A stretch of 64,000 bases of DNA, taken from contig JAGPNK010000008.1 in NCBI GenBank assembly GCA_020746835.1, positions 1,302,001 to 1,366,000 of the forward strand, written 5' to 3'. The translations under genes were made by a program, and so were the position numbers. This DNA comes from Stachybotrys elegans. Taxonomy: Eukaryota; Ascomycota; Sordariomycetes; Hypocreales; Stachybotryaceae. Under the pieces are notes generated by a model that saw only the letters and a program-made list of their open reading frames with translations, did no database searches and was not told where the DNA came from. This document shows, in pieces, positions 32,710 to 43,952 of this stretch; the first letter of the stretch is position 1, and the number at the start of each line of letters is the position of its first letter.

Positions 32710-34333
32710 ATGGCCACTGAAACCGAGAAACGTATTAAGGTCGCCATTATAGGTGGTGGCCCGGGGGGCCTCGGCGCGGCCATTGAGCTGGGCAAACTAC
32801 CGTTCGTCGACTGGAACTTGTATGAGAAGAAGCCGCAGATCAGCGAGACGGGCGGGGGGATATCTCTTCAGGAGCATACCTGGAGAATGCTGGAATATAA
32901 CGGCACTGCCGAGAACATCAACGCCAAAGACTTCTATAGACCAGCTGATGGGCAGAGCGGGCAAACACGGTACGTTGGTTCCGTGTCTACTTGACCAATC
33001 AACTCGCCTACTGACATACGTGCACAGAAATGGACGGAGCGGAAAGCTCATTGGGAAGAGGTACCACTCCGACGACGTCCCACCCCATCGTCACAGCTGC
33101 CGCATGGTGCGTGCCAAGCTGCAGTCTGCACTCCTCCAGAATGTTGATCAGACACGAGTCCATGTTGCCAAGAAGTTGGTCGCGATAGACGAGCTTCCAG
33201 GTGGTAAAGTTCGAATCACCTTTGAGGATGGTTTTGTAGACGAGGTAGACCTGCTCGTGGGAGCGGATGGCATCCGATCGGTACTGTACCAAGCCCAGGA
33301 GTTCCCCTATCCATCCCCTACTGACACGGTGTAGTTTGTCAGAAAGTTCAGTTTCCCGGATCACAACATTCGCTATAACGGACAGTCGGCCTACCGCACC
33401 ATAATCAGCAAAGAAAAAGTCCGAGAGATCAACGGCCTACCTTGGGTGCCGATATTTTGGAACAACGTTGGTGGCCTGTACGTGTTCACTTGCCCCCTTG
33501 GCAACGACGATTTCGAGGTCACAGCCCGCATCCGGCGTCCCGCGGAGGGACAGGAAGTGGTTAGCTGGGGCCAACCATTTGATTTCCGAACTCTTTTGCA
33601 CGAATACGACGAGTTCTGCTTGCCGGTGCGCCAAGTGTTGCGGCTTGCGGCTGAAGGCGAGACGCAGGAATTTGCACTCTTCTCCGGCCCACGCCTCGAG
33701 CGCGTCGTGTCCCACGGCAATATTGCCATGATTGGAGATGCCTCCCATCCTCTCTCCGGAGCCTTTGGCGCGGGCGCCGGCTTTGCTCTGGAGGACGTGT
33801 ACGCCCTGACCAAGAGTCTTGAGTGGGCCTGGTCGAGAGGCAAGGCCTTGACCGACGCTGTTGACCTGTTCGACTCAATCCGGTCTCCTCACTACAAGGC
33901 ACTGTATGGAGTCCTGGACAAGTTCGCCGCAGCGAATTCCAAATTGCTGGCTGAAGGCCTCTCCGTCGATCAAGAGATTGAAGAGAGGGCCAAGAGGATG
34001 TCTGAAGCCTCGGAGTCGTGGATGTATAGCTACAAGGTGGACATTGTTGTCAATCAAGCCATCCGAGAAGCCGATGAAGCTCACTATGCGAGCATCGCGG
34101 AAACATCGAGAGAGATAGCTGATGATGCAGACAAACAGCCCCTATCTTCTGGCGATAGCGATGAATCTTTCGAGGAGGTGTATCAAATTCGACACGATGA
34201 TGGGAACGCAGTCAACGTGCGAACGGAAGATGCCTTGTTCAAGGGATCGTCTGATAGTCAGATCAATATTGTCACCGCGGATGTACAGAGTATCAATCTT
34301 ATCCCTCGTGAGAACGTCGAGGTTCGAGTTTAA
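32710..34333 (+). CDS. FAD-dependent monooxygenase, salicylate hydroxylase-like
   Basis: Three exons (32710-32969, 33028-33280, 33335-34333) yield 503 residues. The Rossmann fingerprint is VAIIGGGPGGLGAAIELG. The DG motif is LLVGADGIRS, cut by the second intron. The GD motif is IAMIGDASHPLSGAFGAGAG followed by FALEDVYAL. These define group A flavoprotein aromatic hydroxylases, which use NAD(P)H and O2 to hydroxylate small aromatic or polyketide substrates. Around residue 430 the usual end (SWMYSYKVDIVVNQAI) is reached. A tail of some 65 residues, acidic and of low similarity, follows. There is no signal peptide. It stands alone among relics, so its pathway is not evident. Donors are GTACGT and GTACTG. 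Confidence 0.87.
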
Positions 34334-35077
34334 GATTTTCTAGATAGAGAGTTCACGATATTCGTTAGAATACACCGCTTCCATTGTTGTTCTTAGCACA
34401 TGTCATTTCCACCACTACTAACCAATAATGCGAATGTGTTCGTTCTTCCCGGAAACTGTAAAGCTGTATGACCAAGGCAAGTGGCATAGAGGCAATAAAA
34501 GCTTATTATCCCTCAATCCTTTTCAATGGCAAAATTAGTCTGCGCCCGGTGTAACCCTGAGGGTTCAGAATCCAGCATGGGGAGTAGCACGGCCAACGAA
34601 TAGAAGAGCCATTTACCGTAGGTGCATCGTGAGCAGTTCACTTTCTAGCTCAAAGCCCCCCCTAGACCCAATTGACGATATTAAGTTGTTTTACAAACCC
34701 GGAAGGAGACACCAATCACGCCGTCGTAGCATAAATGACTGATCCTTGGGTGTAGCCGTGCTGACCCTTTTGCTATTTCCACTTACCACACGTTTGCAGA
34801 TCGCCGTGCCTTTGCAATAGTGTCCACTGATAGCCAAGAGGAATGAGGCGCGCTTAGTTATGTTAGCCAAATTCCTCTGCGAAACAAGATAATATACGTG
34901 AAGCATTCACTCGCCGAAGCCACATCACAGAAGGCTTCTTGTATGTTGCGCCCGAAGCCACGGCGGCATCGCGACGGAAGCTTCTGGTCAATTGCGGTGG
35001 CCGGAAAACTTTGACATCCGCCGCAGCCACAAGCTTTTCTCAATCGAATTTTCTAACCAATTGTTATCTATTGATCT
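34334..35077. other. Intergenic region between monooxygenase and repeat copy B
   Basis: No gene is recognised. If the 79-bp repeat is the end of an element, its body would lie in the right half of this stretch. One reverse frame runs through the repeat and on to 34988, but has no known motif. Confidence 0.4.
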
Positions 35078-35156
35078 GTCTTTATCGTCGGAGGGGGCCT
35101 CCTTGAAGTCACTGGTCTGTATCCCATTGGGGCACACGAACGGGAAATCCCACATT
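35078..35156 (+). repeat. 79-bp dispersed repeat, copy B
   Basis: Forward-strand partner of the reverse-strand segment 23129-23207, with three mismatches in 79. It ends at 35156 with CCCACATT, exactly where the homology to the Zn2Cys6 relic stops. The opposite reading of both copies stays open and gives a shared peptide (MWDFPFVCPNGIQTSDF), so the repeat may also be a piece of a coding sequence. Confidence 0.75.
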
Positions 35157-35746
35157 GGTACGATATCAGTATATCCAGGTAACACTGAACTCCAGGATAA
35201 AGACGTATGTGAGGGGGGATGGACTTGTCGTTTTGGCGCGAGGCAACACCTGAAGCTGATAGACAGGCGCTCTGTGCATCTTGTTCGGGCAGGGAAGCGG
35301 GTGCCCATATTATCGTGTTGCTGGCATGGCGATCATCGCCCCCTTCCAACTCCTCTTGGTCATCATTGCCGTTTGACCGAGAGTCTTCGGAGCGTGTAAT
35401 GTTGCTTTGGCGCTGACCTATACCATCCTCGAGCTGCCGCAAGTAGGCCAGCGGCACAGTAACCGATGAACCCTTGCGTGAAATGCCAGACTGAATGCAT
35501 TCTAATAAGCCTGCCTTTTTTACACTCGCCACAAACAGGCAAGCCATGGTCACAGCGCTTCTGTCTTCTCCGGCAGCGAACACAGGGGATGCGTCGCAAG
35601 GGTTTCTGGGCCATAGGTTGAGCTTCATTGTTCTCACGAGGAAGATTGGTCGGGCTCATCTTGCGAGCCGTTGTCGGTGCAGTGAGCTTCTCGAGGGCGG
35701 AGGGACCCAGTATTACCAGCATATTCAGCTGTCTGCGCCCACGCAT
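35157..35746 (-). pseudogene. Zn2Cys6 transcription factor, frameshifted and truncated
   Basis: The reverse strand encodes RIPCVRCRRRQKRCDHGLPV then CGECKK. A run of six A shifts the frame by one, and the neighbouring frame continues AGLLECIQSGISRKGSS and VPLAYLRQLEDGI. Removing one A would restore a perfect CX2CX6CX6CX2CX6C binuclear cluster followed by the usual linker and coiled coil. The rest of the gene, about 500 residues in the family, is missing because similarity ends at the 79-bp repeat at 35156. In-frame Met codons lie at 35746 and 35659. The frameshift might be a sequencing error in the homopolymer, but the 3' loss is real. Confidence 0.75.
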
Positions 35747-36641
35747 GAATTGGGCTCCTGGTTAGCTTCGCTGTTTAGTGGCTTCTGTTATCTTGACTGC
35801 CTGATTGTCCGGCCTCGTACTCCCCGCTGCCCCCGGGACTCCATAATACTGTACCGTGCGCAAGCTGTTTCCCCCGCAAGCCGCTGAGACGCCTATCTGT
35901 CCCCCACAATCTGAGCACGTTTATCAGTGGATCGGGGAGGCCTGGGTTATCAAGACGATACCAGGCTAGGCTGGCTGAACGATGAGGGGCACAACTCTGT
36001 CGGGCTAAGTTGCGAGTGTCGGACAGGCGATACGTGCCCGCCATGCGTCTGACCTCCACAGGATGGAAGTACTTGCTATCGCCCGTTCCAGACCCTTTGT
36101 ACACTCGCATGATCTAGATGGTTAAGCCAGCCTATTTTCTTGCTTGCTCCTTTTGCACAAGCTGGATTTCAGGATCGTCTTCAGGGTATCCCAGAAAATG
36201 ACTGTAGCATGGGTCCGAATTTCCCTAAACACACGATTGGGAGACGCTGAGTCGGTTCCGGAGCGGCATGCCATCAGCACCCAAGGCCTATCGCCACATT
36301 TTTCATGTCAGCAATCCAAGTGTCAAAGCCAAGAGGAGGGTCACAGCCGAGACTTGCAATAATGAAGAGAATCTTTGCCAAGAACGCATCTGATGTAATT
36401 GCCCTCTGGCTTCTCCGCGCACCCCATGAGGGGAAAGCGAGTTGGAGTCTCCGCGAGACCCAGAGCGCCTGCGGTCAACATTGCCCCGAGAACAGGCGAC
36501 GCTGGTCAGCAGATGACGAGCAGGACATGATCGGCGTAAACGTTAAGGTTGCATTTCTTGATGGGCCTGACTGCTGCTGCCATCTCTCGTCATTTCATCT
36601 TCATCGTGCATTGACAGTTTGACTAAACCAATACTGCCATC
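35747..36641. other. Intergenic region upstream of the GH88 gene
   Basis: This 0.9-kb stretch holds no recognised gene. Around 36425-36432 it contains CCCATGAGGGGAAAG, which includes a reverse CCCCT stress-type element, a weak observation. It should contain the promoters of both the GH88 gene and the old Zn2Cys6 gene. Confidence 0.4.
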
Positions 36642-38086
36642 ATGGAACATGAGAGGGCAGGTATCCAGAGCGCTGGGCTCCTGCGCGACAAGCTTGCTGG
36701 CCTGTTTGAAGAAAATGTCTTTGCAAAGATCCACAGAACAATGGTGGAAGGACTCACCAACAATGTGAGTATACCTCCGTGTACCGATATGCCCAATTGA
36801 CACTCGTCCAGGAACCTCCTGTCGCCTATCCGGAATATGTGCCCCAGCGCGGAGAGGAAGCAGGGAAATACATCCTCAGGGAGGCAGACTTTTGGACTTG
36901 CGGCTTCTTCCCGGGCAGTATCTACTCCCTGGCAGAGCGCTTGACCAAATTCCCCCAGACAGTCAGCGTGGCAGACCGACAGCGGCTTCTTGACGAGCTT
37001 TGGACAGAAGGTGCAAAGTGGCTTGAGCCAATCCACGCTGCTGCCTCCCGCACCGATACTCATGATATGTCTTTCATGATCCAACCATCGATGCGAGTCC
37101 TTTGGGAAGTTGGTCGCGATCGCAGAGCGCTTGATTCAATCATCACAGCGGCAAGGTCTTTGCACACTCGCTACAACGCGGTGGCTGGGGCCATTCGTTC
37201 TTGGGACAAATTGACCCAGTACGGTGTTAACATCACCAGCATGGAAGACGATTTCCTCGTCATTATTGATTCCATGTGCAATTTGGACTTGCTGTACTAC
37301 GCTTCGTCCCACACTGGCGACGATGAACTGTGGAAGGCGGCGACGACACATGCGCGCACAATCATGCGAACAAATCTGCGAGAGGAGAAGGACCCGAATG
37401 GCACCAGGTTGATGTACAGCAGCAATCATGTGACGAATCTGGACCCAAAGACCGGTGACATCAAAGCACGTATGACGGCACAAGGATACCAAGCGAGTTC
37501 TACCTGGGCGCGTGGTCAGGCTTGGGGCATCATGGGATACTCGCAGACATTCGCCTGGACGGGAGATGAGGAACTTCTGCGCGTTGCCATGGGCATGACG
37601 GATTACTTCATCATGCGGCTGGAAACATCACCGAAGGAGGTCGAGGTTCAAGTCCCGGGAGAAGATAGGGTTCGTGGGAGATATGTGCCACGATGGGACT
37701 TTGATGCGCCTCTGGAGGAGGGCGCATCGCCCCTGCGCGACTCTTCGGCGGGTGTGATAGCCGCCAACGGAATGCTGATTCTATCTCAGTCGCTGCTCGG
37801 ACTTGGAAAGGTGGAGGAGAGCCAAAGGTATCGAGAAATGGCGATCCTCATAGTGCAGGATACATTGGACCTGTGTCTCGCAGCTGAAAAGGCGAAGCTT
37901 GTGTATGGAGACAAGGTCGCGACGCAGGACAGCGTGGAGGGAAGCAGGTTCGACGCCATTCTGAAGAATGCAACGGCCAACTACAACAGCAAGGACCATA
38001 AGAGATACTGGGATCACGGGCTGGTGTATGGTGATTACTATCTCATTGAGTTTGGGAACAGGCTGCTGAAGATGGGGCTTGCGTAG
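36642..38086 (+). CDS. GH88 unsaturated glucuronyl hydrolase
   Basis: Two exons (36642-36764, 36812-38086) give 465 residues. Family marks are [20 protein letters not shown], the Asp-bearing THDMSFM (about residue 126), [20 protein letters not shown] with the second key Asp at about 194, [20 protein letters not shown] and PRWDFDAP, then [16 protein letters not shown]88 enzymes hydrate the 4,5-double bond of unsaturated glucuronyl residues left by polysaccharide lyases, releasing the sugar acid. No signal peptide is visible, so the enzyme probably acts in the cytosol on imported oligosaccharides, as is common for GH88. A secreted lyase-like gene (15.9-17.3 kb) could supply its substrate. The intron of 47 nt has a GTGAGT donor. 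Confidence 0.92.
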
Positions 38087-38363
38087 TGGTCTAGTAACTC
38101 GCAAAGGGGGGCCAGAGCAAGCAATTGCTGAGTATGTAGAGACCAGGGAATGATAGGCTCATCGGGGCGGATTAACAGTTTCATCCCTTTTCCTATTGGC
38201 TGTATATCCAATTACGCGCTGAGGCTGTGTGGCTATGCATTGAGCAGGCAGTAATGCTCCGCCCTCCAGCTTCGCCTTTTATTGACACAGCCTGACGTGG
38301 TATTTATCCAACACTCTTCTCTGACGCAGTCGCAGGATCTGACACCCATCCATCTCATCCATC

Positions 38364-41309
38364 ATGGAAGCGCTGGGCGCTGGTGCCAGCGTTGTCGCCT
38401 TCGTGCCGCTGGCCATGGGCGCGGCAAAGGTGGCCTACAACATCCTGTCTTCGATCAAAGATGGACCCTCGAGTGTCCAAAAAGCAGCAGAGGCGATTCT
38501 GACGCTTTACGGCATCCTAGAACAGCTCGACCGACTCGATCAAAGCGATACAGATGTCCCGCTACGGGTTGATATAAAGGGTTGCTTTGAGGACCTCGAC
38601 GTGTTTGCCAAAAAGGTTATCAAGGTCCAGTCCTCCTCCATTGACGATGGCGGCAGGAGACTATGGAAGCGGCTCAAGCAATTCGTCACCGAGAAGGAAC
38701 TCGAGAAGATCAGCCTGTCAATCTCGCAGCACTATTCCCGGCTCAACGTAAGACTTGGGGCGTTGAGCACGTACGATTGAACTCCTGCTTTCCTCTTTCT
38801 CGCTAATGCCGCAGGCAGAAATAAGCTCTCGATCCTGAACAACAACATGTCTCGATTCGGTAGCGAACTTCAAATGGTGGCGACTGCACAACAGAGGCAG
38901 ACGAGCCTTGTCGTCGATTCAAACCTCGATCTGCGAAACGCGCTCACTGGGAAGCTGGACGCACAGACTTCCTTGCTTCGCGACTTCTACCCAAGACTTT
39001 GCGCATCACAGGCCACGAACGATGCTAGATTGACGCAACTTAGGGCATCATTTGACGAATTGAAAGCCGATACCGCGTCATCTATCGACAAGGTTGCAGG
39101 CAGTGTCGCCTCCATTAATACCGGTCTCGCTGCCAATGAGGCACAGGAACTGCAGGAGGTGTTATCAAACTTTGGCCGAGATGCGAAAGCACTAAGTCAA
39201 CAACTCAATAACTTCAGCAGGATCATTGGAGAAATTCCGAGCCACCAATCAGGCACCCTCGGAGACAGTGCCACCTTTGCTCAGGATGAAGCCTACGATC
39301 TGACAGACAGGCGACTGGCAGACGCCATACAGCGACTAAGCCGCTTGACACAAGACAAGGAGCGAACTTTCGACCTTATGGAATCTGCTGATAGGACTTC
39401 CCAGTCAATAATTGACGACTTGAAGAGCATCTTGGATACCGCGAGGCACAAGGCGAATGAGATTGCCACAAGCTACTCTTCGACCATCTCTCAGGACTGC
39501 AAGTCAGAACATGCGGAGCTGGACCTGCAAATTGGGCAATTCAGTAATATATTTGCTGGAAATGATCTCGTCCTGAACCCACACGGTGGTAAAGTCGTCG
39601 CAACCTCGTCTGATCGACTGGTCGAGCTAACTATTTCCTCTAGGTACAGTGAACCGCAAGCGAAAGATGCCGTTAACTATCTTGGAAACAAGCGGATCTT
39701 CTCAATCAATCTCATTCAGCTCTGGAGTCCTCACCTTTACGCGTCGCAAGCGACTGAGAAAATGTAGCTGCAATGGGGAGGCTTGCCACGATTGCACATC
39801 GATGCGGCATCTATGCGACCAGGCATCTCCCACCTACACAGAGTATCTCGGCGTGGTCACATTTGTTCCGCGAGATAATCGTAAGCACAGCATGTTCACA
39901 ATATCTGCATTCAACCTGCGAGCCGCACAAATCGGGTTCTCATCGATGTCGTCGCTTTCTGTCAACCGTGTGATTCCTTCGGGTTCAAAAGTGTTCTCGC
40001 TAGTCGAAGAAGGGCTACTCCAAGAGCTGCGTGAAATGCTTCAGGATGGCGAGGCTTCATTGCGCGACCATGATGAGGGCGGAGCATCGCTGCTATTCGT
40101 AAGTTTTCAATTCTGACCCTTATTCCATTATTCTTGTGCAGGAACCTTGCCTAATTTGCTCTTTCAAATGCGTCAAGTATTCTACTCAACAGCCTCAAAT
40201 GTGCAAATTCCTTGTCGAGAATGGTCTGGACGTGAATCACGTGGCTAAATATGACTACTTCAAGCGGACGTATGTCATAGCCCCTACAAATTGTCACGAT
40301 GCCCACTAATATATCCCCAGGCCGATACAAATTGAAATGAATGATTTCGACCGAGACTTAGCAGAAGTGAGTGTACGGGATGAATGCAGGGAAATTTTGT
40401 TGAATGCAGGGGCGGATATGCTGTGGTCACCAGAACCTGACCATATTTGCGGCCCATTCATCGACAGTTTAGCCGACGATAACGCATTCGGCGTGTGTAT
40501 AACCACAGAGACCTTCACGGAGATCAATTAAGCTAATTTGTAAATAGAATTACACGAGACATGTGAAAAAGGCATTATCAGAAGGTTTACTTACACTATC
40601 TGATATCCAATCGTATCGCACGCGCGGAAACTCACTCCTACATATCGCGTGCGGAAACTATGCCATTGGAGTCACACAGCAAACAATCCTGGATCTCCTA
40701 GCATTCGGAATCGATATCAACGAAGTTGGTGCCCGAGGCGAGAGATGTCTTTTTACCGCCATATCATCATTTGGTATGCTGAGAGGTCCTGAATCAGACG
40801 GTTCCCACCATGTTATTAGGGAGCAGCAGGTCCTTGTTACCCTTCTTCACAATGGTGCGAATCCTAGGGATGAATTCCAAGGATTGTCCATGTCGGAGTA
40901 CGCATATCACCCGCATCTATGTAACAGACGCTATGAAGATGGCGCCTTCGGAAGCTATTTGGGTGATCTTTGGGACTCTGCGTTATCGATCTGCGACTAT
41001 GAAATCTCCGAATTCCGCAGAAATTTCCCACGACGAGCGCACTACACGGCGAAATACGCCAGAGAGGACTTTGAGCTGCTTTGGAAAGGGCGAGAAAAGC
41101 TTTGTCCATACTGGTATAATACGCCATATCCATCGAACTCAGAGATGGAGTCAGATAATGAACCCCAGTCTGAGGATGAGTCCGACAGTGGCGGAGCGGG
41201 TTCATGTCCCGAACCACAGTCTGAGGACGACTCCGATGGTGATGGAGTAGGTTCAGATCCCGAAACACAATCTGAAGATGAGTCTGATGATGGCAGATGT
41301 ATTCTATAG
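38364..41309 (+). CDS. Fungal STAND N-terminal (Helo-like) / coiled-coil / ankyrin protein
   Basis: Six exons (38364-38770, 38819-39643, 39693-40098, 40142-40269, 40321-40492, 40548-41309) keep the frame and give 899 residues. The N-terminus MEALGAGASVVAFVPLAMG with KVAYNILSSIKDGPSS is the fungal N-terminal domain of STAND proteins (Helo-like, PF17111 type). Such domains are usually fused to NACHT or NB-ARC and may act on membranes. A long helical region follows (about 130-400), then ankyrin-like units (MCKFLVENGLDVNHVA, CREILLNAGADML, LLALLHNGAN-type). The C-terminus is acidic with a 17-residue repeat. No nucleotide-binding domain is seen. A role in non-self recognition or stress signalling is inferred only from the N-domain. 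Confidence 0.75.
41160..41295 (+). repeat. 51-bp coding tandem repeat (about 2.7 units)
   Basis: Units begin at 41160, 41211 and 41262. Each encodes E-P/T-Q-S-E-D-x-S-D plus a Gly/Ser linker, giving an acidic, CK2-site-like tail on the ankyrin protein. Units one and two are both 51 nt; unit three stops before the linker. Differences are mostly silent or conservative. Confidence 0.85.
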
Positions 41310-41405
41310 GGCGAAACGAGTAATGAGGAAACCATGTATGCAGTGAATGAAGCTAGGCACACTCGTAAAGAATAGACACCCATCCTCTAACGTCTTTTCA
41401 CAATC

Positions 41406-43318
41406 TCAAATAGCACTACCTGCGAAAGGCGTGTTCTCTTGCGCACATGTAGTGTTGGCTGAAGGAACGATTCCTTGCAAGTAGGCCTGAACATTTCCGA
41501 AATAACAGGTTGATCCCCCTCCATTTACAATGACGTGCTGTATGTAATAAAAGGATCCATAAATTAGCTTTGTTCGCCAATGGATGGTCTAGGTGGTATC
41601 TAATGATGACTCACACCAACAGCTTCTTGTGTTAGAAGAACAGATCCGGGAAATCTAGATGACATCTTGCGCGCTCTAAAGTAGGGCAAACACGGTTAAT
41701 ACGAGGTGGCACTGAGGCAGGGCCAACTTACGATTTCACGGGCGACAGAGGGTCGATGGTATTGCTCGCGAATAGGATCGGGAATGATGTAGGTCGGTCT
41801 ACTCCAATGCTTGGTTCTGTGTCAAGCAAAAAGTTCAGAGTCAGCGTGTTGAGACCTTGGCAGGATAAAAAATGGTGCTTACCTTGGAGAACCATGCTGT
41901 CTGGCAATTGCGGTCGCATTGATCTGCATAGGACTGTGGCTACATTGATGGGCCACATGTCACCAACGTACTTGCTTCGTGACTCCCAGTGCTCGACGGA
42001 GCTCTGGAACTCCTCAATAGTCGTGAGTTGGTTCCGTCGATAAGAGTCGGCGCAGCGAATAGCCATCCCCGCGTCGTCGGGGATTGGCAGCGCATCAAAT
42101 ATGCCCGCGAGGCCTGACACATCACCCCGCTCAAACTGATGTAGGATGTTGGCCATCAATGGGAAGAAGTTCAGTGGCGAGGTCACAGCCTGCATGAAGA
42201 GGGCCTTGAGATCAGAGTAGGTGACGAGTGTTGGCAGTTCTTGGCCCTGGACTCCGCTGATTGGTACTGGGTGGTTTTGAAGCTGATGGATGATGGCATC
42301 GATTCTAGACGTAATGTTGGCCGGTGTTGGTCCCCAGAAGGAACACGCTTCAGGGCCTGCAGAATGGCAGAGAGTTGCGAATTGTCCCATGGCCTCGTCC
42401 ACTTGATCGATATTGTCCCGCCAGGTATTGTCATAGTACTGATCTGCATCCACAACACCGTCGAGGACCATCCGCCCGATACGGCCAGGAAACATGGAGG
42501 CGAAGGTGGTGCCAATGACAGTGCCGTAGCTGATGCCATAACACCACAGCTTAGCCTCTGCAGGGGGCTGGCCTGTCTGCCGAGCATTGGCTTCGACAAA
42601 CGTGAGCAGGTCACGGGCAACAGCTGGCGTGGTGACGTAGTAGCCATGCGGCGAACCGTTCTCAACCGCATTGTTACACCACTCGCCGTAGATGGAACTT
42701 GCGTAATACTGCTGCGCAAAGGACGGCGCTGAAATGTTTGCAGTGCCTGTATTGTACAATCCCATAAACGCCAGCCTCGCTTCACTGTTTCCCGAGAAGC
42801 AGTCGATGCTTGGACCACTGTTGTTTACGGCGCGAGGGTCGAAAGAGACAAAGTTGTACTGCTCTCCCAAGGCCTGTCCCAGCATTGCTTGGTTATCAAA
42901 CAGGAGGTTGATACCGGAACCGCCAGGCCCGCCTGATGAAGTGTCAGCCCGAGACTCGGATGGTAGGTAAGGTCATATGGGCTGGCTACCTGGGATAAGG
43001 ACGATGCTCGGAGATTCGAGTGTGGCATTCTTGCCAGACAGCTTTATAAAGGCAATTGATGTCGTGTCAAGGGTTGAATTGTCATAATCGAGAGGGACCT
43101 CCAGTCTGGCGCATGTAAAGTTGTCAAAGCACGGCGTCCACGTCAGGTTGGTTGACGGTTCGATCTGAAGATTGCGTTAGATACCTTGGCTGAATGAGGG
43201 ATATCGTTCTAACACCATCAAACCCATAAACCATGTCCTTTCCCGGTTTGCCTTGACAAGTACCGGCCCTGCAGCCCAGAACCGGGACAAGGGCGAGGAT
43301 TTGGAGAAGTAATCTCAT
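41406..43318 (-). CDS. Secreted alpha/beta hydrolase, tripeptidyl aminopeptidase (TAP)-like
   Basis: Five exons (43318-43214, 43164-42990, 42932-41732, 41675-41615, 41537-41406) join to 557 residues. The signal peptide is MRLLLQILALVPVLGCRAG. Then TWTPCFDNFTCARLEVPLDY, an oxyanion-region PGGPGGSGINLL and YNFVSFDPRAV match the TAP family start. The nucleophile elbow is YGISYGTVIG. The C-terminal TAP-like domain reads FASNTIDPLSPVK, then KMSSRFPGSVLLTQEAVGHV, where the last His completes the triad. Such secreted enzymes remove peptides from N-termini or act as esterases. The first intron has an unusual GTTAGA donor; the rest are GTAGCC, GTAAGT and GTGAGT. The stop at 41406 follows a short Cys-containing tail. 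It is divergent from a Zn2Cys6 regulator. Confidence 0.87.
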
Positions 43319-43952
43319 GGTTGATCTGAGAAGCGTATTGGTGACTTTTTGTTATATTGTTCGTGAGGATGAGATGTCTTCTGTCGTTGGACCAAGACAA
43401 TGCGACGTCGACACCTACTTATAGCAACTGAGATTGCCAGTGACTCTATTTTGCGCCGTGATATTTTCAACGTCATTCTGCTCCACTTGTGCGAACCGGC
43501 CAATGAGTAAAGACGCTGGGGCCAAGCATTACATCTGAGCCTCAAGTTCAGTTGAATGGCTTTCCTTCTTCAGGGCATCCGAGCGGCGCTGAGTTAACCG
43601 TTGGAAGGATCCGACCTGGGGCTGAGGTTGCGTGTAAGTCGCAGGCAGGTGGGCCAACCAGGGCAACAGGGAGATCGATCCACATAATGGCGGGATCTGC
43701 GGCTTATTGGCGATCCACTTGTACGAAGATGCCAATCATCGAGCGAGAGAAGAGCGAGGCACTAGCCATCAAAGGCGCTAGTGCTGATGAGCCATTCTTA
43801 GGTCCAAGTGCTTGTCCAGACGACTAGTTCCCTGCTTCTGTATTTTTATTACTGCTCCCCCCCCTATCCGTCAGAAGCAATGTGGCATGCCTTCCTGGTG
43901 CAAGAGGACAGACTGATAGACCGTGATTCTGACCTCTAATTAAGCAGTTGCA
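43319..43952. promoter_or_regulatory. Bidirectional promoter of TAP hydrolase and Zn2Cys6 factor
   Basis: No gene is seen in this 634-nt divergent interval. A reverse-strand TATAAG at 43418-43423 lies about 100 nt before the hydrolase start. An A-rich leader precedes the factor's ATG at 43953. Confidence 0.45.

Noticed and set aside
34555..34575. GGTTCAGAATCC resembling a tRNA T-arm
   Set aside because: The arm does not pair and no D-arm or anticodon arm lies at the right distance.
36144..36622. Overlapping forward frames before the GH88 gene
   Set aside because: No start context, motif or splice link to GH88. The GH88 start at 36642 is well supported by its first exon.
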